Shown here piece by piece: positions 46,238 to 58,149 of a stretch of DNA of 64,000 bases. Both the position numbers and the translations under genes were made by a program. Below the pieces are notes generated by a model, which saw only the letters and a program-made list of their open reading frames with translations, did not search any database and was not told the origin of the DNA. The DNA is from Daldinia sp. FL1419 (taxonomy: Eukaryota > Ascomycota > Sordariomycetes > Xylariales > Hypoxylaceae): assembly GCA_025201765.1 (NCBI GenBank), contig MU623353.1:371661-435660 (forward strand), read 5' to 3'. Numbering within the stretch: position 1 is the stretch's first letter; every line of letters starts with the position of its first letter.

Positions 46238-49066
46238 TCAAAATCGAGAGAATTGGTTCGGACGCCAGAAGCTTGACATATCAAAACGCTCTTCCCCAAA
46301 TCCTTCCAACGATGATACTACGTCGGGTAAAATCCTAGGAGTACAAATCCTCTGTTGGGCATATAACGTCTCAGTACCTAAACTATTTTCATATAGCCCG
46401 TCTATTCTTGGCATTGCTGGATCAAAATAACCGGGGTATGAACCAGAAGATAAGTTGAGAGGCGCCTCTCTTCCCGCACTGCCAACTACAGGTTGCTCGT
46501 GGGGTAGCTCTGTATCGAGCAAAGATGGTTCTAGCGCTGCCTTCCCCGACCCTATAATATCATAATCATGTGGGAGGTACTGCCCCTGTGACTCATTCTC
46601 TATCCTGGTGATAAACTCAGCCATGCTTTCGGGTTTCTGCGGTGCAACGACGTCTCTCTGGAACGATTTCCTACTTAGCCTCCCTTCGTCTTGATTCATA
46701 GGACAAGTGGGCGAAGTCGTGCTCAAGCGTGATAAGACAACCCCCTTTCCTGTGATAGGCGCCGATGGTTTACTTTGAGGCACCCAAGAAGCACTATTGG
46801 AAGTTAATAGGATGTGTCCATTGTTGGTAACCGATCTATTCGTCAAGTTTTGACCGTAACTTTGGAGAAACTCCCGTGAGTCTTGCGTGTCGTTTCCATA
46901 GTCCACCGCTTGGGGAACCCGTGAAACTTCCATGTAAGCCGGGGACGTGCATTGCCTCGGCGCAATGAATTCTACGTTAGCACGGGGTACGGCTGTGGAA
47001 TTATCTCTACTATGTGGTATTGGTGGAGGAGGCATCGCATCCCTAGAGGTCACAGATACTTTTTCGCTAGCCTGTTCTTCCCGGTTCTTTAAGTTTTGGT
47101 CTGCGTCCGCACTTATTGCCTCGGGCCTTTGATGGATAGTGGCAGCCTGGCCGTCCAAACCAGGCGGAATCCCAATGTGCTGGCTAAGATTTCTCCTTTC
47201 GACGGGAGTTAGACGAACCTCTCTTACGACTTGCTGACGGTCAGTATTACTGGAGATGTGTGACATGTTCACGTTTGATCCTCCTCCAGGCTTGGATTCA
47301 TGGAAATCATTCGTTACTTGGACGTGTTCTAACATCTCTGATGTTGTAGAGGGATCTTCGGTCATCATCCCTTGATCTATATATTTCACCTTGTGGGATA
47401 TATCAGCTCCTTGGCGTGGAGAATCATGAGAGTCTTCCAATCCTATGTGACGAGTGATAGGTACTTTCACTTCTGCGAATTTTCCTAACGTATTCTGTTC
47501 GGTTAGACGATCGTCGTATGGAGCGATTCCAGTGTTACGGTATACTCCTGTGGCTATCAGATCCATTCTGGTCGAATCAGGAATCGTTGTCCGGACCGAG
47601 CCTGATACATCCGGGCTCGAGCAATTCCCCCCATCATTAATACGTGGCGAATGCCGACTGCTAGACCACGTAAAGTATGTCGTACCTCTACCTACGTCTT
47701 TTCCGTCTAAAATCGATCTTATCGAGCCTGGTCCGATGGGACTGACACTTTTATCCTGGGTTCGGGATGCTTGGTCATGTTTAACATGTGCATGGTCATT
47801 TGGAGGCGATGACCTGAATTTCTTTTCGGTATGGGTAGGCATGGGTTGCTCGTTATAGCGTTCTCTTTTCTGGTAGCGTCTACCGTTATTCTCTTTATGA
47901 GATCTTAACCCATTTCCATCGGGCCTATGCGGTAGGAAAAAGGATGATACTTCCTCCATTTCTCGATCTTCGCGTCTTTTTTCCCTTATACGGGATTTGG
48001 ATAATGGCTTGGGTTGAATATTACCACTCTGATGTTTTAGAAACTGCATGCTAGAAAAGGTTAAATCGGTTACTATTTGCAGTTAGATCCTAGAAACCTA
48101 TGGATCTTCTGAGAATGCCCTTACTGGGTGGTTTTTTCGACGCCCTCCCATTGTCGAATAATCCGGGCTTGAGGTGTGGTTGAACCTAAGTGTTGTTTAG
48201 ACTAATATTATCGTATATGACGGAACCCTTACCGTGATACGGTCGTTGAGTACAGTCTTGGAAGTAAAATTATTCACTACATTTTTACTTGATGCCATAG
48301 ATTTCTTCTTCCCGGTTCTCTTGTGTTTTTTATCTCGATGATTGCTATGGCCTAAGGTGTTTCCTTCTTCATGGCTTTGTTTTCTTTTCTTTGGTTCATA
48401 CTTATCTTCTCTAGTCTTTCTTCTAGGTCTTTTCTCAAAATTTAGCTGTTGATCTTCGCGGGACATAGTCGATGAAGCATCGAAATACGTTAAACGTGCG
48501 TCTCTCGGAACTTTAGTCGTTGGGCCGTCCACATGATCCCCTGGAATGGGGCTAGGGGTATGATTGGGGGGCCTCGTAGTATTTTCAAAACCACTGATGA
48601 AGGAACTATCGCTAGGGGCCGTCCGCTTTCGCGTGGACTTTCTCGAAATCCTTAGGGCCGATGTCTCGAAAGGAGAATTTGATTGGCGCGTATAATGACT
48701 GGGAAAGTCGTGACGAAGACTCCATCTCGGATCTACACGCCTAGGGCGTTTATTGTATGGGGACGTCACATCAAATGGTTTATATGGGAAGGTATTGCCT
48801 GGAACTTCTTTTTGATGTTCTTGTGACGTACTAGGCCAGGGTTTGGGATCTAGCCTCGCCGTCTCCTCTAGCCAGTCCTCGACAATGTCATAGCGTGCTT
48901 GCGGTTGTTCCGCGTTGTTTGGCCTTACTGGAAGCGAGTTATCGATGTGGATTCGGTGTGGACGTTTCAGGTGTGAGCTATTATTGGATATTTCGTACGA
49001 GTTGTCTCCGTCACGCGGCTGATGATAGCGACGGCGACGATGTGAGGAATGACGCGGAGGGGACAT
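46238..49066 (-). CDS. Hypothetical 909-residue disordered basic protein (three exons)
   Basis: Minus-strand exons are 49066-48233, 48185-48125 (61 nt) and 48072-46238, with introns of 47 and 52 bp. The joins give LNDRIT-VQPHLKPGLFDNGRASKKPP-ITDLTFSSMQFLKHQ with all phases consistent, so two apparent ORFs are one gene. The N-terminal third is rich in Arg, Ser and Pro with several nuclear-localisation-like clusters (RHSSHRRRRYH, KKRKQSHEE, HRDKKHKRTGKKK). A short segment near DIVEDWLEETARLDPKPW and the SRIREKRREDREMEEVSSFF block look the most order-prone. The rest is low complexity. I do not recognise a family; a nuclear role is inferred from the basic clusters only. The N-terminal start follows the first ATG of the open frame. 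Confidence 0.75.
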
Positions 49067-49930
49067 TGAGGCCTCCTAATAGCTTATATCGAAGTGCGAG
49101 TTGAAACAGCAAAAAGCTCCTGAGACGAAGCAAAGATATTACGTCAAAATGGCAGGTTAAGATGTTGTAAGCGTAGGGTATAGCGTCGTAGATCATGCTC
49201 TGAGCTATGAAAAGCAAGTATAGACGAGACGGGATGCATGGGGACCCAGGTTGTGTTGTTGGTGGAACGGTTAGAATATCCCAGGAGTATGGAACCTAAG
49301 ACTTAGCTTAAAGCGAGATTTATGCGAGTAATGTTATCTAGAAATTACTAAGCATGTAGCGTCCCCGTTGGAAAGCTACGAGGTATGAATATTAAAAGAA
49401 GGAGCTACCGTAGTGTTTCGTTCACGTGGGGTTTGATATTATTCCAAATCTCCTTTTACATGTACCTAAGGTACCTAGGTACGTACTTCATGTACCCACG
49501 TGAAATAGGTAGCTAACCATATTCAACAGGTACTACCTAATATGTAAGTGCCTTACGAGGTACCTACGTACATATTTACTATACGGGCTTGAAGATATAT
49601 TGAATCCAACCGTCAGTATACATTGAGGGATATACCGAAAATGACCGAAAAAGAGGTAAGTACCTAGATGGAAATGTAGAAATGCGGACAGGTATATAGT
49701 TTGATACTCCGTCAGAACTAAGACCTAAAAGTTCAGATGCTTGCTAATACATAGGTACCTACCTACCTACCTGGTACTTCAGAAAGAGGTACGCACGAAA
49801 TGAGGCACTCTAAGTTGTTATCAGATTTATCTTTTTGAAAATCTGTACCTGATCTACGTAAGGTTCTATAATTAGAGCCTAGGCTAGATCAGCGCTTGCT
49901 CTTACTTGGCAAGTTTTCATCATTGATCTA
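49067..49930. other. Upstream region of the hypothetical gene
   Basis: Non-coding. Dense TACCTAGGTAC-type motifs at about 49464-49500 and 49750-49775 precede the MITE. No ORF with recognisable features. Confidence 0.55.
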
Positions 49931-50365
49931 ACGTGCCGCACAAGTCAACCGATCAAACAAGTCAACCGATCAGCCGAAATATAACCGAAAATCAAAGAAA
50001 TTTGAAAATCGTAACTTTACAAATTCTTAATCTTATTTTTTCAAATTTTAATATGTTTTATATTATATAAATCTGATATCATAAAAAAATTGAAAAAATT
50101 CTCCCAGGGGTATAGAAGAAGTTGGTTAAAATATCGACTGTTTTAGACCCACTTTTCCGTTGTTTATTTTTAATAAATTGAAAAAAATCGTACAAAATTT
50201 AGAAAAAATACTATAATTATTACTTTTAAAAGAGGTATTCAAATTTTGAAACCGATTTTTGATACGATTTTTTCTGAATAGAACGCACGTTTACGCACAG
50301 ACGTATTTTGTATGTATTTTCGCTGATCGGTTGACTTGTTTGATCGGTTGACTTGTGGGGTACGT
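49931..50365. mobile_element. MITE, TA-flanked, 44-bp terminal inverted repeats (Tc1/mariner/pogo-like)
   Basis: Left arm 49931-49974 and right arm 50322-50365 are reverse complements over 44 bases with two mismatches, starting ACGTGCC/ACGTACC and ending GATCAGC. Each arm holds two tandem copies of ACAAGTCAACCGATCA, one base apart. The element is bounded by TA on both sides (49929-49930, 50366-50367), the target duplication of Tc1/mariner-pogo elements. The interior (about 350 bp) is very A/T-rich and has no transposase ORF, so it is non-autonomous and would need a transposase elsewhere in the genome. The near-perfect arms suggest a fairly recent insertion. Confidence 0.88.
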
Positions 50366-50367
50366 TA

Positions 50368-53300
50368 GCCTAGGTTTCTATCGTCTTCATAAGCCGTCTG
50401 ATACAAATTTTTTATTTTTTTTTGGTACGTACCTATATAATAAATAGTTTACGCGTGCGATGTGGTGTAAGAGCCGCATGCGATGTAAGCGGCGTGTCGT
50501 GCATTATAGGATGTAGTAGCGTTGTAATACCTAGGTTAGGTGCTTGTCAATAGCGTTGTCGAAGGCCAAGCTTAAATCTCAAGACGTCTGAGAAACCATG
50601 CCAAGAACGCCCCTGATTACCCCTGGATTAGTCTTATTGGCCCGTGCGACCCCGCGCGCCGTTCAGGTACTCCCTTACACAAAAGTGCCTCCTTAGGGCA
50701 GCTAGGTTGCAACTTCCAACGCTACTACGCTACTACGCTACTACGCTGCTACGCTGAAGAATTACCACTATCACACTTTTTCATTTCGAGTCATCTTGGC
50801 AATTTCTGATATCGCCAACTTAGGCAACGTATAATCGATTCCACATGACAAGCGTCTATTTCGTCCCTGAGCGTCGGGGTTTGATCAACTTGATGACCGC
50901 CGATAAACTTCTTCTTTTAGCTTAGGTCCAACACGTTTCATTACCCTGTGTTTATATTCTACCTACATTACCTGAATATCTCATAATAACCCCCGAATCA
51001 AAGGAAGGGTATTCGAGGCGTCAACCGGCCCCATCAACGAGTCGCGCTAAACGGCATGTACAATACAATTACATACAGCCTTACGCATCGTGCATCTACA
51101 GGTACATTACCTATACGTACCTAGTAGGTAGTAGCGACGAGTCTGCTTTGTATGTAAGTGGACTCCGGCATATAGTCCAAAATTGATCAATGATCGACTG
51201 CGACCTCCACGGCTGCATACAACGTCGCATCCCATACGAACAAGCCTTGGGCCTTTGGGTACGCGGAACGTATCTTGTATCGAATTTGAACCGAGTTGCT
51301 TCTGTTATCAGATTTACATTTGTTATAGTAGTTGCTGGTTGCTATCCCCTTTGAATTCCGTCGGGCATCTTGGGTTAACAGCTTACCTTTTCATACACAA
51401 GCAGCTGACACATGCCCATAGAGCATGGGCTTCGACTCGGTTTTCTTCATTGGAACAATATCAGGTCGTAGATGTTGAAAAACAAATGGTCGCCTACCCA
51501 AATAGAATTGTCTTCAGGTCAAGTATTACGGCTTTGAACGATCATTCGGGCTTTAGTCGAATAAATTGCGCAAAGATAGGACTGCAACTCATCTCTAAGA
51601 GCTCACGCCCCATGACATGGTATTTTGATGTTTCACTTTTGCCCACAACTACATGCAATGCATTCTCATCCCGGTCCGTCTCGAATCATACCAGGATAAC
51701 TGGTGTTGCTGGGTTGGCTCTCTTCGGAGTTCTACAGCATTACAAGGTCCTTCGGTACTCTGATGGATTAAACCAGTACGCCCCATCTTAGACACCATCT
51801 CGGAAGGCGTCGTTTGCGTTTTTCGTATGATGGTCTTTAACACTAACGCAGGGTCTAGCCTTGTGGGTAAAAAAGCCCCTCGGCAGACTATGGAGAGGCG
51901 CTATGTTCTTTCGCATTAACTATCTAGCCAAGCAAATAAGACTTCCTGTTTTGAACTGATGTCCCACGGCGATTGGTCGATCATGAATGTCGGGGGTCCA
52001 AAAATGGTACCCTTGCTTGATTGGATATCGCGCTTTTCCTCATACTCTTCGAGCTTGTTACAGCTATTTCAGACCTAGCAAGTTTTAACGAAGAACTATG
52101 TCCATAGGGCCTCAATATCCCAGGCTAGAGATAGATGGCGAACAGACTATAACATTCTTTTTTTAGCTCCCAGGCAAGGATCACGAAACTCTAGTATTTA
52201 CTATTTACTACCTACCTAGGGTACCGGACGTGAGGCCTTGACAACCACGATCGGTCGTACTTGACGAGAATAGGTAGATGTGGAGTATATCCTACTTCAG
52301 GTAGGGTAGTTAGAGTAGATGATGCTTCGCAGATCGTTCTCGAAGCCGTGGCGCCTCCTTTAACCGCATTACGTCGAACAACTTGGGCCACACGAAGCAA
52401 GCATGCCACCGATTACTGGCATTCCATTTTTGGATAGAACCGACCTAGCAGCCCGCCTGGCACATGTAGTTTGTGCCGCGTGGAGTCTCATGCCCTCTCC
52501 TTAGGGTAATTCGAGGTCATTTGCACCTCCTCTGTTTGATGCTTGTTTTGAAGGTATCCCTGCTGGCTCCCTCTCTCCTCTCTTTGCTGGTGCTTTGCTG
52601 GTGGTGGGTATACGCTTTTTCAGGTTCTGCGGTGTTATAATCTCAGTCTAGGGTGAGCGGAATATATTGTATAAAATCGGGCGGCCTCGAGTACATGCCT
52701 ACCTAGATATCTTTCATCCTTCGTTCTAGCCAACAGAGATTGGTCGATTCGTCACAAGAACACCTTCGAGTTAATTTTACCAACTTTTCTATAATCCTTG
52801 CCTAACCGGCCGTCTGGTTCTTACATTCCATACATTACCCACCCTGCCTTCTTCGCTGTACCGAGATACCGAAATACTTTTACACTTCTCGATCCTTGCA
52901 CCTATCAGATACGTTACCTAGTCCCCGGGCAGCATCTGCATACCATCTGAGCGAGTAGTCTTCTAGCACTAGTTACTGGTTGCCAGTCAAGCCTGCGAGT
53001 CGGAAATAGCGCAACAACCCGTACCTTAAAGTTTCTCCTCGGCATTCTAGAAACAGGATTTCCAAAAGAATGTTCGTGCATCTCCTCTCTCACGTCCCGC
53101 CCCTGCCCGCTATACAACAACTAGTGAACCCTGTAATTCCTTCCTCCCTTACTGCTATATTGCAGTAACTACTCCCCTCAGTTTGTTTGGCTACAGATGC
53201 CGACGGCAGCCTCAGGTAACCCTTGGTTATCTTAGTTACCTACCTACATATACCTTTATCCCATTTCAACAACGGGCTACATCTAGGTACCTCTACTGCA

Positions 53301-53373
53301 TAAATACGGATCAATTATTAACCCTATCAAGTACAGATCTATCCTTTCAAGCCCATCTATCAAATCAGCAGCA
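50368..53373. other. Intergenic, 3 kb
   Basis: It holds a CTACTACG microsatellite (about 50723-50756). A 202-codon ORF at 51183-51791 (+) has no domain, signal peptide or repeat that I recognise, and may be spurious. The last several hundred bases are C/T-rich with scattered TACCTAC motifs, typical of a fungal 5' UTR and promoter, here of the RRM gene. Confidence 0.5.
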
Positions 53374-54199
53374 ATGTCTAAATTATTCATCGGGTAAGAG
53401 ATATAACGACGTTGCCTATTTACCGCCGACCTAGCTAATTCAAACGTTTTATTTAATTAGAGGGCTTGCATGGCACACCGAAGATGCCACTCTCAGGCAG
53501 AAGTTTGAAGAATTCGGTCCCATTGAGGAAGCGGTGCGTGGTTTTATTATCTTTCTGCGCTACCTACATTATCTTTAGCATAGGAGTTCAAAACTCCAAT
53601 ATCGACGACTATTAAAAGCATCTGAAACTAACATAACTTACTGTAGGTCGTCGTCAAAGATCGTGACACTGGTCGAAGCCGAGGCTTCGGGTTTGTCCGA
53701 TACGTAAATGAGGAAGACGCACAAAAAGCGATTGCGGGCATGAACAACGTTGAGTAAGATGCTACTTTCCGTTATTTATAGGCTACTCTAACAGGACAAA
53801 CTAGATTCGATGGACGAGCTATTCGTGTTGATAGGGCTTCCGATACTGGCCCTCGAGGCGGTGCCGGGCGAGGCGGTGCTTATCCGCCGAGGGGCGGATA
53901 CATGCAGCAACCTCAGATGCCCTATGCTGCTGGCCAGCCGGTTCCATACGGGATGCCGAACCCGGTAATGTACCCACCGGTCTACGGGCGCGGAGTAGGC
54001 TACCCGCAGCCTGGCTACGGAACACCTCCACCTCAAGGTAATTACACGAAACTTTCTGCTTTAATTAGAATTGGGTAATGTTCTAACTTAGGCGAATATC
54101 CTAGGCTATGCATCTTACGGCTACCCAGACCAACAGCAAGCGGGTCAACAGCCCCAGCATCAACAACAGCAACCACCTCAGGGACAGCCACCGTACTAG
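53374..54199 (+). CDS. Glycine-rich RRM RNA-binding protein (five exons)
   Basis: Exons 53374-53393 (20 nt), 53461-53533, 53647-53753, 53805-54037 and 54105-54199; introns 67, 113, 51 and 67 bp; 175 residues. One RRM at the N-terminus: RNP2 is SKLFIGGLAW, split by the first intron, and RNP1 is RGFGFVRY. FEEFGPIEEAVVVKDRDTGR and FDGRAIRVDRA complete the fold. After it comes a Gly/Pro/Gln/Tyr-rich tail (GGAGRGGAYPPRGGY; PQPGYGTPPP) ending QGQPPY. This is the plant-GRP7/animal-RBM3-like class, expected to bind mRNA and act in cold or stress response. Two AG sites 13 bases apart (54091, 54104) precede exon 5. The downstream one keeps the Gly/Gln-rich frame and the upstream AG lies only about 4 bases from the CTAAC branch site. 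Confidence 0.93.
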
Positions 54200-54850
54200 C
54201 AGAACTGGTTTGAACAACACAGGAGGTGTTCAATCCAGAGCTCAACACCAATTCTATCCCAGCAAAGTTGGGTTCTACTAGAAAATTAGCCAAGAGGCAC
54301 ATTCGTTATTGGTGAAAATCGGCGCTTGGAGGTCTTGCTTTCCCACACCCTTGACACTCCTTATGCGCACTCACCGCTTTTGGTGGTACTTTATTCGTCA
54401 CCATTTCATTAGACCATCCTCGACCATCGAGTCTCTGCTCGAGACGGGAGGACTGCAAGTGAGAAATACTCACTTATGTATATACATTCGTTCGCCTTAT
54501 CTTCTGTTCAAGGCTCTCTAGCCCTCATGATTAACGTGAATATCCACGTCACCCCATCATTTAACGAAGTCTGCAGAAGACGAAAAGAAAAAGAAAAAAA
54601 TTAGGAAAATGCAAAAGACAGTTGGACTGCTCGAAAATAGGAGTTCGGCCTTCTTGAGGACCAATAGTCATAAAGTCGATCTCGGAGGGGTGATAGGGGA
54701 AGGCAACGCCGGGAACGAACTGTAGCAATAACGCTCAGATCAATCGACATGATTTTCAAATATTTGTCTCCATGAAATCTTCTAGCCGAGGCAAGTATGC
54801 AGTGTTCTGCCCAATATTTACAACATTGCCCCTTTTCTATAGGATGTGGT
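54200..54850. other. Convergent 3' spacer
   Basis: 651 bp between the RRM gene (+) and the ChaC-like gene (-). Likely both 3' UTRs; A-rich stretch near 54585-54602. No further gene. Confidence 0.55.
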
Positions 54851-55858
54851 TTATGACTTCTCCGTTTCCTCCTGCTCGTCTACACTGCTCACTTTCTTAA
54901 ACTCGTGCGAGACGGGGTGCTCGAAACCCTCTACCTGCAGCTGACCCTCGCGACGCTTGCGCTCGATCTCGCGTACGCGATTTGATAGATCTGTGACGTG
55001 AGCGTCGCCGCTCTCGGGACTTAATTCGTCGAGCGCCTTCTCTAGACCCAGCAGATAGTCCTTGTTCAGACCACTAGGGCCCTCGCTAACATAGATGTGC
55101 TCCGCTAGGGCCTGGGGGTCCTGCGGCCCCGTGAATTGGTCGTTGTCGGGGGTGCCGATGTAGACTAGCGTACGGATACTCGGCGATCCGTCTGCCGGGT
55201 GGAAGGGCGTGTAGTGAATCGTGTATCCGTTAATTTCCCGGATATCGAGGTACTCCTTTACCTCGGCTACCTTGTCCGCTTGAATTCGATATGCGGTGCC
55301 CCATACCTTCTCGGGCGCCGAGTCATGTGCGTCAACAAGGGATGCCCAGAATGACCGCTCGATGAGAGTGACGACGCGGCCGGGGGCTTCGGGTGTCCCG
55401 CGGTGATCTTGACTGAAGATTTCTTGATGTTAGAGGATGACACGATCCATCGGACTAAGAATAGCGAGCCTCGTCGATTTATTCTCCATCAGAGATCAAG
55501 CTTACCTTGCCTGCAAGATTTGTTAGCCGTATATTCCGGGACTGAGGAGAGGGGAAATATATACCTGCCAGAACCGCCTAACGTAGCCTGTAACCCAACC
55601 GGGTACCCGCCTATCTACGGAAAGCTTCAGTGAATTTCGGCCTTGGACATTTATATTGGCGGAAAGGAAATAAACAGCAAACCAGCTTCGGGATAAGGTC
55701 TTACCATAGTGTGGAGGGGGTTTCCATATCAAACTTCTGCAGATCTATAAGTAACTAAGGTTAAGTAACAAAGCTAGGGAAGCACCTCAACGAATAACGC
55801 ACCCGTAGCCAAAGATCCAGAATTCGCCTGTTTCGGGTGGTGTCCCGTTGACTGACAT
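54851..55858 (-). CDS. ChaC-type glutathione-specific gamma-glutamylcyclotransferase (five exons, one of 5 nt)
   Basis: Minus-strand exons are 55858-55803, 55736-55705, 55614-55565, 55510-55506 and 55412-54851; introns 66, 90, 54 and 93 bp; 234 residues. The joins rebuild FWIFGYG-SLIWKPPPHY-DRRVPGWVTGYVRRFWQ-AS-QDHRGTPEAPGRVVTL, the continuous N-terminal signature of the ChaC family (YGSLIW, glutamyl-binding loop, DHRGTPE.PGR). The catalytic Glu lies in YLDIREINGYT. ALAEHIYVSEGPSGLNKDYL is the conserved C-terminal region, followed by a short charged tail. Known role: cytosolic cleavage of glutathione to 5-oxoproline and Cys-Gly. Simple ORF scanning misses all exons except parts, so the gene is easily misannotated. 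Confidence 0.93.
55506..55510 (-). other. 5-nt micro-exon of the ChaC-type gene
   Basis: GCAAG lies between GCTAAC...CTTGCAG and GTAAGCTTG on the minus strand. With it, FWQ joins A-S-QDHRGTPE in frame. Without it, the frame is lost before the DHRGTPE motif. Confidence 0.8.
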
Positions 55859-58149
55859 TGCTGATATTCAGATCGAGCTTCTTCGTCTATCCCTTCGTTC
55901 TTCTTATTCGCTTCGTTAAATTGCCGCACTCTTGCTTGAAGTATTTGCTATCGATCCAACAGTATACTAAAACTCTCGACGAATCTTCCTAAATCTTACT
56001 TGCAACTCCGCTACCTGCGAGTGGGAGTCGTCGCCGTTCAATATGACGGAAGTCGGGAGGATGGTACAATAATGCCAAGCCTTTTCGTCTTTTGGCGGCT
56101 TCATAAGCCATCGGGACTGCCGTTTTCTTTTGCGGGTGCGGCTCCGGCCAACGGAGCATGTGCCACACAGCTACTAGTACCTAACTAGGTACCTAACACC
56201 ATACCCTAGGCACAATACGTACTTGCTAACCTGTAGGTACCTAAGGCAAGGCATGGAACCACCTGCTGTGATAATAAGTGTACCTCCCCTAAGCCTTATC
56301 ATTCCGACTATTATTATTTTTAGCAACTACCTGAATAATTAGTACCTGAATCTACGTGTTGAAGGTACGTGCTGCTGCGAACAGCTGCAGCCTAAAGCTC
56401 CAGAAATTCGTCATTTCTGTATTCAATAGGTAAATTTATTAGGTACCACGACACCACGGATCTAAATGGTTTGGTAATTGCGATGAACGCTGGAAAAGGC
56501 TATATGGAAAAGCCGCATCACGGAGTAACCTGTAAGACCGAGAAGTTTTCTAAAAACGTGACCTCATAGTTTTTTTTTTCTTTTTCTTTTTCTTTTGCCT
56601 CCTGCAGCTTGTTTGGAACTTCATGCGTATAATACTTGACGTAACCATACCTACCTAGGTACGAGGCACGCATGCACCCCGCGATAACTTCGGAGTTCGC
56701 AAGTTCGTAAGTAAGGGGAACAAGCGTGCGCCTCAATTCGCGGTTTAGAGCTTCTTTCTTGTTTTGCTGCGCCATACATCCTACGTAGTACTATAGTACG
56801 ACACGGGCCACCACATATACTCGGAGATGTTGGGAATGACAAAAGAAGATGGCCAAGTGGGTTCAGCCCAACCAACCCACTTCGTAGGCAGTAAGATAGG
56901 AAGATTGTCCGGGATGCGGGACGGGACGGGATCGTCGTGCTTGAGCCTTACCGGGGAAGCTGAAGCTACGTATTCTAATCCCTCTCCTTAAAGCTTTACA
57001 TAGCACTTACTTGATTATGATAAGTCGGGAGTCAGTCAGCCTTCGAGAAAGACTTGGAGAACTTTGCCCTACATAGTAAGTTAGTACCTTAGTTCCCTGG
57101 GATCTCTGCCACCTTCGGTCAAGCATAGCAATCATCTTTAACAACAAGCATCTCCTAAAGTAAGCATCGGATTATACCGACAAGACTATTACGTAGGTGC
57201 CTGATGGAGTACGTATGGAACGAATGGATTGAATCTACTTCAAGGGTCTTTAAAAACGACGCGGTAGACGATAACACAGCCCCGGATCGCCCCGCCGAAC
57301 TCAGCAATCGGTGTGAACTGTTCTGATTTTGATCGCCAGTGTGATGCCTGCGGATCTTTAGTATCAGTCAGACGGATGCTAGCTGTGCCGGATATCCATA
57401 AATCCATAAATCCATTCATGATTCAGATGATTCGGATGGTTACCTAGGTGGACAATCTTTTACTTGGAAGACCCGAATAAGAATAGCAGATTTTGTTAAC
57501 AAAATAACTAACCTAACCTACCCGACTCTCAAACCATCTTCTTCTTCTTGGGCGATTCTTGCATACCTGTCCAGGTTAAGTTGTTATTAGTTAACCTAGC
57601 TTCTTGGATTTTTCTTGGGTTTCCTTGGGTTTCCTTGGTTCTGGTAGAATGCAGCCCTAGGGAAGATTAATCCTTCAACTCAAGAATCTCTCAGATAACA
57701 TAACATCCCAGACTTGTCAAATCCCTTAGCACCTTTTTTTTTTCTCTTCTTCTCTTCTTTTTTTGTCTCTTCAAACCCATGATCCTTGAACCTTTTTCCT
57801 CCCCTGAACCCCGGATCCTTTTTTTTTTTCTTGCGGCTGAATCTAATTAATCCTTTGTCGGATACGTGACGATTCGGTTGCACTGCCGCTTATTATTATT
57901 ATTATTCGTTAGACACCGACACCGACACCGACACCGTCCACTTGACCCTGACACTGACACCTTACCCGATTTAACTGCCTATCTAACATTAGTATCCCCA
58001 TACAAAAAAGAAAAAGAAGTTGGACTCCGTTCTAACTGCGCGTTCTCTCCTTGTTTATATAACTGTCTTTTACCGTCTTCACTTATTTACCGCTTATATT
58101 AGTCGAATCTAAATTCTAGAGCGACTTAGACAGCCAGCAATCTATCGTA
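55859..58149. other. Divergent promoter region of the ChaC-type and penta-EF-hand genes
   Basis: 2.3 kb. TACCTAGGTAC motifs at about 56180-56240 and 56650-56665, TTATTA repeat near 57886-57906, CACCGA repeat near 57912-57936. An 85-codon ORF at 56518-56775 (minus) with a Lys/Glu-rich run is without recognised domain. Confidence 0.5.

Noticed and set aside
51183..51791. 202-codon ORF in the intergenic region upstream of the RRM gene
   Set aside because: No domain, signal peptide, repeat or splice context, and composition unlike the neighbouring genes. Left as an unsupported ORF.
56518..56775. 85-codon minus-strand ORF with a KEKEKEKK run
   Set aside because: Low-complexity Lys/Glu run from a pyrimidine tract, no domain, and it sits in a divergent promoter region.
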